16,991 nt of DNA from an uncultured Oscillospiraceae bacterium (lineage in GTDB: Bacteria; Bacillota; Clostridia; Oscillospirales; Ruminococcaceae), in NCBI GenBank assembly GCA_950097605.1, contig CATNEU010000007.1:1-16991 (forward strand), written 5' to 3'. Positions 13,919-16,991 of the stretch are shown here, one piece after another (positions within the stretch are counted from its first letter, which is position 1; each line of letters starts with the position of its first letter). The notes beneath the pieces were generated by a model. The model saw only the letters and a program-made list of their open reading frames with translations. It had not been told where the DNA came from and made no database searches. Made by a program: the position numbers and the translations under genes.

Positions 13919-14212
13919 TTACTGGCCGCCGAGCTTTTTCAGCAGTTCCTGCGCCTGCGGCGAACTCAGGATCTGCTTTGCAAAAGCCGGGTTGGAAAGC
14001 GCCTTGGAGACCTTCTCAGCGTCTTTGGGATTCAGGTTTCCCAGCACGCTTTCCACGTTTCCTTTCTCAAGATTTTGCCGCAAACTCTCGGGATCGGTTC
14101 CCGTTTTTTTGCTTGCCATCTGCAAAAGCTTGCCAAGCTTTTCCGGGGGAATATTTGAAAAAGGGTTGTTTTGTGCGTTGCCCACGTTATCCATCACCAC
14201 CTGTTTTTTCAT
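13919..14212 (-). CDS. Hypothetical small helical protein
   Basis: 97 residues from the ATG at 14212; the ATG at 14194 (MDNVGN) is equally possible because neither has a strong ribosome site, and the longer open frame to 14296 looks like non-coding leader. The protein is soluble and helical (IPPEKLGKLLQMASKKTGTDPESLRQNLEKGNVESVLGNLNPKDAEKVSKALSNPAFAKQILSSPQAQELLKKLGG), with a repeated NP(K/A)xA pattern suggesting two similar helical hairpins. It is the first of three tightly packed minus-strand genes (one base before the TTG of the next frame). The function is unknown. Confidence 0.7.
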   Translation of the reverse strand: MKKQVVMDNVGNAQNNPFSNIPPEKLGKLLQMASKKTGTDPESLRQNLEKGNVESVLGNLNPKDAEKVSKALSNPAFAKQILSSPQAQELLKKLGGQ

Positions 14213-14322
14213 TGACGGGGGTGCGCCCGCCTCCGGCTGCCGGCAGGAAGCGGAACCCCTCCCGCCGGATACTACTATAGTATGCGGGTCGCGCACACGG
14301 TAGACGTATTCGGCAGTATCTA

Positions 14323-14351
14323 TTTACAAAATATGCGCGGGGCATTATAAT
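14323..14351 (+). promoter_or_regulatory. Promoter of the phosphodiesterase-birA pair
   Basis: TTTACA (14323-14328, 5 of 6), 17-base spacer and perfect TATAAT (14346-14351). This is among the best sigma-A-type promoters in the window; the leader is about 60 nt. Confidence 0.75.
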
Positions 14352-14416
14352 AGTTCTAATTTGATACGGCTTTTGCTCCAAAAGAGGCAAAGGACCACAC
14401 AAAAGCAAAGGAGCGA

Positions 14417-14908
14417 ATGACCTTGAAAAGGCTAATTGTCGTGTCGGACACGCACGGGAGCTTTTCCCCGTTTTATCAGATCATCACCGACCATTTGCAG
14501 GACTGCGACCTGTTCGTCCACCTCGGAGACGGGCGCCGCGAGGTGGAGGACGTGCTGGCGCTGCATCCCGAACTGCCGCTTGTCGCGCTGCGCGGCAACT
14601 GCGATTTCTGCTGTGGATTCAGCGAGCAGGAGACCTTCTTTTTGGGCGGCAAAAAGATCCTGGCGGTGCATGGGCACACCTTCGGCGTGAAGGGCGGCAC
14701 CGGCCGGTTGGAGGACGCCGCGCGCCGCGCAGGATGCGACGTCGTGCTGTATGGGCATACCCACGTCGCGGACTGCCGCACGGAGGAGGGGCTGACCATT
14801 CTCAATCCCGGCAGCCCGTCCTGCCCGCGCGGCGGGCCGCGCAGCTTTGGCATTGTGGACATTCTTGAGGACGGCGGAATTGTGGTCCATATTGCGCGGA
14901 TGCGCTGA
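14417..14908 (+). CDS. YfcE-like metallophosphoesterase
   Basis: 163 residues with the full set of calcineurin-like metal motifs: SDTHG (10-14), HLGDG near 35-39, RGNCD near 59-63, HGH near 85-87 and YGHTH near 112-116. The small single-domain form fits the YfcE/MJ0936 phosphodiesterase family, which acts on phosphodiesters with Mn or similar metals; the natural substrate is not known. AAAGGAG is only three bases before the ATG but nine before an in-frame TTG at 14423, which would give the family-typical MKRLIVVSDTHG start, so the TTG may be the real start. It lies 49 nt ahead of birA and is probably co-transcribed with it. Confidence 0.92.
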   Translation: MTLKRLIVVSDTHGSFSPFYQIITDHLQDCDLFVHLGDGRREVEDVLALHPELPLVALRGNCDFCCGFSEQETFFLGGKKILAVHGHTFGVKGGTGRLEDAARRAGCDVVLYGHTHVADCRTEEGLTILNPGSPSCPRGGPRSFGIVDILEDGGIVVHIARMR

Positions 14909-14957
14909 AGCAAGCCCGGACAAGGGCCCACTTTGAAGAAAAGAGGAGGCGCGAACT

Positions 14958-15740
14958 ATGCTGCAAACCGGAACAAAGCGGTTTCGCACCCGTATTCTGG
15001 GGCAAAACTGCTTGTATTTTAAAGAGCTGGATTCCACCAATACCTATCTGAAAGAGCATGGCGGATCGCTCGCGCACGGCACCACTGTGATCGCAGGCCG
15101 GCAGACGCAGGGGCGCGGACGGCTGGGGCGCGCCTGGAGCAGCGATGAACACACGGCATTGTATATGTCCGTATTGCTCAAAAACATCCCCCAGCCTATT
15201 TCGCAAAGTCTACCGTCGCTCTGTGGGCTTGCAACCGTTAAAGCGCTGGAAAAGCTGACCGGCCGGGAATTTTTAATCAAGTGGCCCAACGACGTGATTT
15301 GCCTGGGAAAAAAGGTGGTGGGCATTCTCTGCGAAGGCCGCCTGTGCGGCGAGCAGAGCTATTATGTCTGCGGCATCGGGGTCAACGTGCTGCAGGACCG
15401 GGCGTTTTTCGCGCGCAACGGCCTGGACCACGGCGGCTCGATCCTCACCCAAACGCACCGCGTCAAGACGCTGGAGGCCGTCGCGGAGTCCATCCTGATC
15501 GAGCTGGAAGCGCTACTCGATGTATTTGTGCAAGAGGGTTTTATGCCGCTGCTGCCTGCCTACAAACGCCATTGCGTCAACATCGGGCGGGAGGTGCGGG
15601 TGATCACCGGCGAAACCGAGCAGCACGGCATCTGTGTGGACGTCTGCGCGGACGGCAGCATGCTGGTGGACTTCTGTGGACAAACCAAAAAAATCTGCGC
15701 GGGGGAGGCCTCTGTGCGCGGCTTTTACGGCTATGTGTAA
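14958..15740 (+). CDS. birA: Biotin--[acetyl-CoA carboxylase] ligase, group I
   Basis: 260 residues. The catalytic biotin-ligase domain shows DSTNTYLKE, the biotinyl-AMP motif GRGRLGRAW (about 54-62), the KWPNDV motif near 112-117 and the conserved GIGVNV near 141-146. A C-terminal SH3-like domain ends the protein (NIGREVRVITGE...VDFCGQTKKICAGEASVRG). There is no N-terminal winged-helix DNA-binding domain, so this is a group I enzyme that only attaches biotin to carboxylase carrier proteins and does not repress biotin genes. The start follows AGAGGAGG at good spacing. Confidence 0.95.
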   Translation: MLQTGTKRFRTRILGQNCLYFKELDSTNTYLKEHGGSLAHGTTVIAGRQTQGRGRLGRAWSSDEHTALYMSVLLKNIPQPISQSLPSLCGLATVKALEKLTGREFLIKWPNDVICLGKKVVGILCEGRLCGEQSYYVCGIGVNVLQDRAFFARNGLDHGGSILTQTHRVKTLEAVAESILIELEALLDVFVQEGFMPLLPAYKRHCVNIGREVRVITGETEQHGICVDVCADGSMLVDFCGQTKKICAGEASVRGFYGYV

Positions 15741-15788
15741 CCCTGCGGATTTTTTGCTGCGGATTTTGCAAAAACCCGCCAAAAACAA

Positions 15789-15817
15789 TTGCTTTTTGCA
15801 GTCCGATTTGCTATAAT
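15789..15817 (+). promoter_or_regulatory. Promoter of tRNA-Arg
   Basis: TTGCTT (15789-15794), 17-base spacer and TATAAT (15812-15817). Transcription would start near 15824, shortly before the tRNA. Confidence 0.7.
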
Positions 15818-15840
15818 ATAAGTCGCTTTCAGATCTGTAT

Positions 15841-15914
15841 GCGCTTGTAACTCAGCTGGATAGAGTGCTTCCCTCCTAAGGAAGAAGCCGGGGGTTCGAA
15901 TCCCTTCAAGCGCG
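15841..15914 (+). tRNA. tRNA-Arg (anticodon CCU)
   Basis: It folds as a full cloverleaf. Acceptor GCGCTTG (15841-15847) pairs with CAAGCGC (15907-15913), with G as discriminator. The D-arm is ACTC...GAGT. The anticodon stem is CTTCC/GGAAG with loop CTCCTAA, giving anticodon CCU, which reads AGG. The T-arm loop TTCGAAT sits on a stem with two G-U pairs. CCA is not encoded and must be added. It has its own promoter and a terminator just downstream. Confidence 0.95.
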
Positions 15915-15921
15915 TTCATGC

Positions 15922-15956
15922 GGGCCGATTGTTTAACAACAATCGGCCCTTTTTTT
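15922..15956 (+). terminator. Terminator after tRNA-Arg
   Basis: A perfect 12-bp stem (GGGCCGATTGTT at 15922-15933 with 15938-15949), TAAC loop and T7 (15950-15956), starting eight bases after the tRNA. Confidence 0.93.
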
Positions 15957-15977
15957 CGTTTTGCCGCCGGCTGAATT

Positions 15978-16256
15978 CTAAAGCAGCCGGACCTTTCGCA
16001 GCAGGGTGATGCAGTCGCGCACACCCTGCTGGTATATCCAGTCGTTTTCCATGCAGGAGAGGGCGTTTCCCAGGTCCTCAAGTTCAAGCATCAAACCGCG
16101 GTGTTCCGGTTCCAATAAACCGCGGATTTGATCAAATAGCTGGTGGTATTCCCTTTCAAACTGTTGATACTGCGTATTCGTCTTGCGTTTTTTAAGCACG
16201 AGCGCGTACTCTGATTGGATCATGGCGGTTTTGAGGTTTTCTTCAAAGACGTTCAT
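15978..16256 (-). CDS. Hypothetical small protein (92 aa)
   Basis: 92 residues, soluble and almost all helical (NVFEENLKTAMIQSEYALVLKKRKTNTQYQQFEREYHQLFDQIRGLLEPEHRGLMLELEDLGNALSCMENDWIYQQGVRDCITLLRKV). The ATG follows AAAGGAG by ten bases. The layout (N-terminal helix pair, then a final helix of the type YQQGVRDCITLL) recalls small clostridial proteins of the DUF6809 kind, but I cannot confirm this. It converges on the tRNA terminator and has no neighbour in the same direction. Confidence 0.7.
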   Translation of the reverse strand: MNVFEENLKTAMIQSEYALVLKKRKTNTQYQQFEREYHQLFDQIRGLLEPEHRGLMLELEDLGNALSCMENDWIYQQGVRDCITLLRKVRLL

Positions 16257-16289
16257 CGTCCAAGGCTCCTTTATTTTTTATTTAGGTTA

Positions 16290-16708
16290 TTTTCAAAGGG
16301 AGCTTCCCTTTGACCCTTTCAAAACAAATTTTTTCTTATAGTTTGTCGCGCAGGCCGCGACGGGCACTTCCTTTTTTATAAAAAAGAAGCAAAAAAATAT
16401 TTGATTGGTTTCTTTTATAGCTTTTTGATTTATTTATCTTATAGTTTGTCGCTCGGGCGTGCTGTGGGCCCATCCTTTTTTGTGAGAAAAAAGGATGCAA
16501 AAACTTTTTTCTTTCTCTTTTTAACCTACTGATTCATCTATATTTTTATTTGTCGCTCGGGCCGCGACGGGCCCATCCTTTTTGACAGACAAAAAGGATG
16601 CAAAAACTTTTTCTTTCTCTTCTTAACCTCTTGATTCATCTATCTTTTCATTTGTCGCTCGGGCCGCGACGGGCCCATCCTTTTTGACAGACAAAAAGGA
16701 TGCAAAAA
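16290..16708. repeat. Tandem array of ~103-bp hairpin-bearing units
   Basis: The anchor TTTGTCGC recurs at 16342, 16445, 16549 and 16651 (periods 103, 104, 102), with a degenerate partial unit before it (16290-16341) and the last unit truncated near 16708. Each unit has a GC-rich head (GGGCCGCGACGGGC in copies 3-4), a 10-11-bp stem, an A-run and a pyrimidine-rich tail. Copy 2 pairs CATCCTTTTTT with AAAAAAGGATG; copies 3 and 4 pair CATCCTTTTTG with CAAAAAGGATG; copy 1 pairs CTTC-TTTTTT with AAAAAAGAAG. The stem survives although its bases change. No protein frame is convincing. The array is most likely an interspersed repeat or terminator-like element. Confidence 0.8.
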
Positions 16709-16712
16709 TCTG

Positions 16713-16830
16713 GTTAAGGGGTGCCGCTACCTTCCTCCATTTGACTCTGCGCCGTATTCGGACAGGCAAAGGGCGAGAGTACGGCGGTCGCAGAAAGTGC
16801 GCTGATGGGTCGGAAGACGCGCCCCTTAAC
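16713..16830 (+). ncRNA. Possible structured RNA or repeat element with nested stems
   Basis: GTTAAGGGG (16713-16721) pairs with CCCCTTAAC (16822-16830), and the stem extends inward with one G-U pair. Inside, TCTGCG (16746-16751) pairs with CGCAGA (16789-16794) and CCGTA (16752-16756) with TACGG (16780-16784). A competing pairing can form between GTACGG-c-GGTCG (16779-16790) and CGACCGTAC just downstream (16838-16846). The segment follows directly on the tandem array. The rest to 16991 has no gene I can support. An RNA gene, a cis-element, or part of a mobile repeat are all possible. Confidence 0.35.
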
Positions 16831-16991
16831 AATCCCCGACCGTACCCGAGCGGAGATGCTATTAAAAGGTTCCCTGTAAGGGAGGGGCTGATTGACAACG
16901 TTCCCCTCTTTTGCAGCAAGCCTTCTTGAACCTGCATAGATTTCCTTCTGGAATGGGAATTGTGAAGGGGGCAGGCCCGCGACCCTGCTCC

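Noticed and set aside
12926..14158. 410-codon plus-strand open frame opposite the three unknown genes
   Set aside because: It is antisense to three tightly packed minus-strand genes with sensible overlaps. Its translation is Pro/Ser/Arg-rich, typical of a shadow frame in GC-rich DNA.
15928..15945. Second Rex box (TTGTTTAACAACAA) after the tRNA
   Set aside because: It is the loop region of a perfect intrinsic terminator, and the half-site spacing does not fit the Rex pattern.
16623..16937. 104-codon minus-strand open frame and an overlapping 81-codon plus-strand frame at the right end
   Set aside because: Both run through the tandem hairpin array and the nested stem, have no ribosome site, and translate to low-information basic sequence. 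They look like chance frames in a repetitive element.

Overview
This 17 kb window looks like chromosome from an anaerobic, hydrogen-metabolising, high-GC member of the Clostridia, probably Oscillospiraceae/Ruminococcaceae-like. That placement is inferred from gene content and coding style: an electron-bifurcating [FeFe] hydrogenase operon, an M14 peptidase of the peptidoglycan-hydrolase type, a DUF3048 lipoprotein, strong AGGAGG-type ribosome sites and several TTG starts. No rRNA or marker gene here allows a species call.

Left part (1-3623, minus strand): a hydrogenase operon read right to left. Its genes are hydC (NuoE-like), a small GHKL ATPase, an HndB-like thioredoxin-fold protein, hydB (NuoF-like, FMN/NADH and Fe-S) and the N-terminus of hydA, cut by the window edge. 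Upstream lies an extended -10 promoter, and just downstream of it a near-perfect Rex box (17 of 18 bases of the symmetric pattern including spacer; 13 of 14 defined bases). The operon is therefore probably NADH/NAD-responsive.

Divergent region and module (3624-8507, plus strand): a five-member signalling-like set with one extra membrane protein. It encodes a DRTGG-domain protein, an RsbW-like ATPase, a PAS-less sensor-type [FeFe]-hydrogenase-like protein, a two-TM hypothetical, a second DRTGG protein and a PHP-domain phosphoesterase. It sits back to back with the catalytic hydrogenase, so the simplest reading is a hydrogen or redox sensing circuit tied to that enzyme. Two unusual RNA/DNA structures lie between its genes: a ~170-nt chain of hairpins (4658-4829), and three tandem ~155-bp units with cloverleaf-like folding potential (7270-7735).

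Middle and right part (8508-15740): ordinary housekeeping or accessory genes. They are a DUF3048 lipoprotein, an ABC ATPase with no permease beside it, a Nudix ADP-ribose pyrophosphatase-like hydrolase, an M14 peptidase, three unknown minus-strand genes rich in Gly/Ala/Pro, a YfcE-like phosphodiesterase and BirA. Several have clear sigma-A-type promoters and strong hairpin terminators.

Right end (15741-16991): tRNA-Arg(CCU) with its own promoter and terminator, a small unknown minus-strand gene, then about 735 bases without a convincing gene. That stretch holds a tandem array of ~103-bp units, each with a hairpin that varies in compensatory fashion, and then a nested long-range stem (16713-16830) that could be a structured RNA or part of a repetitive element.
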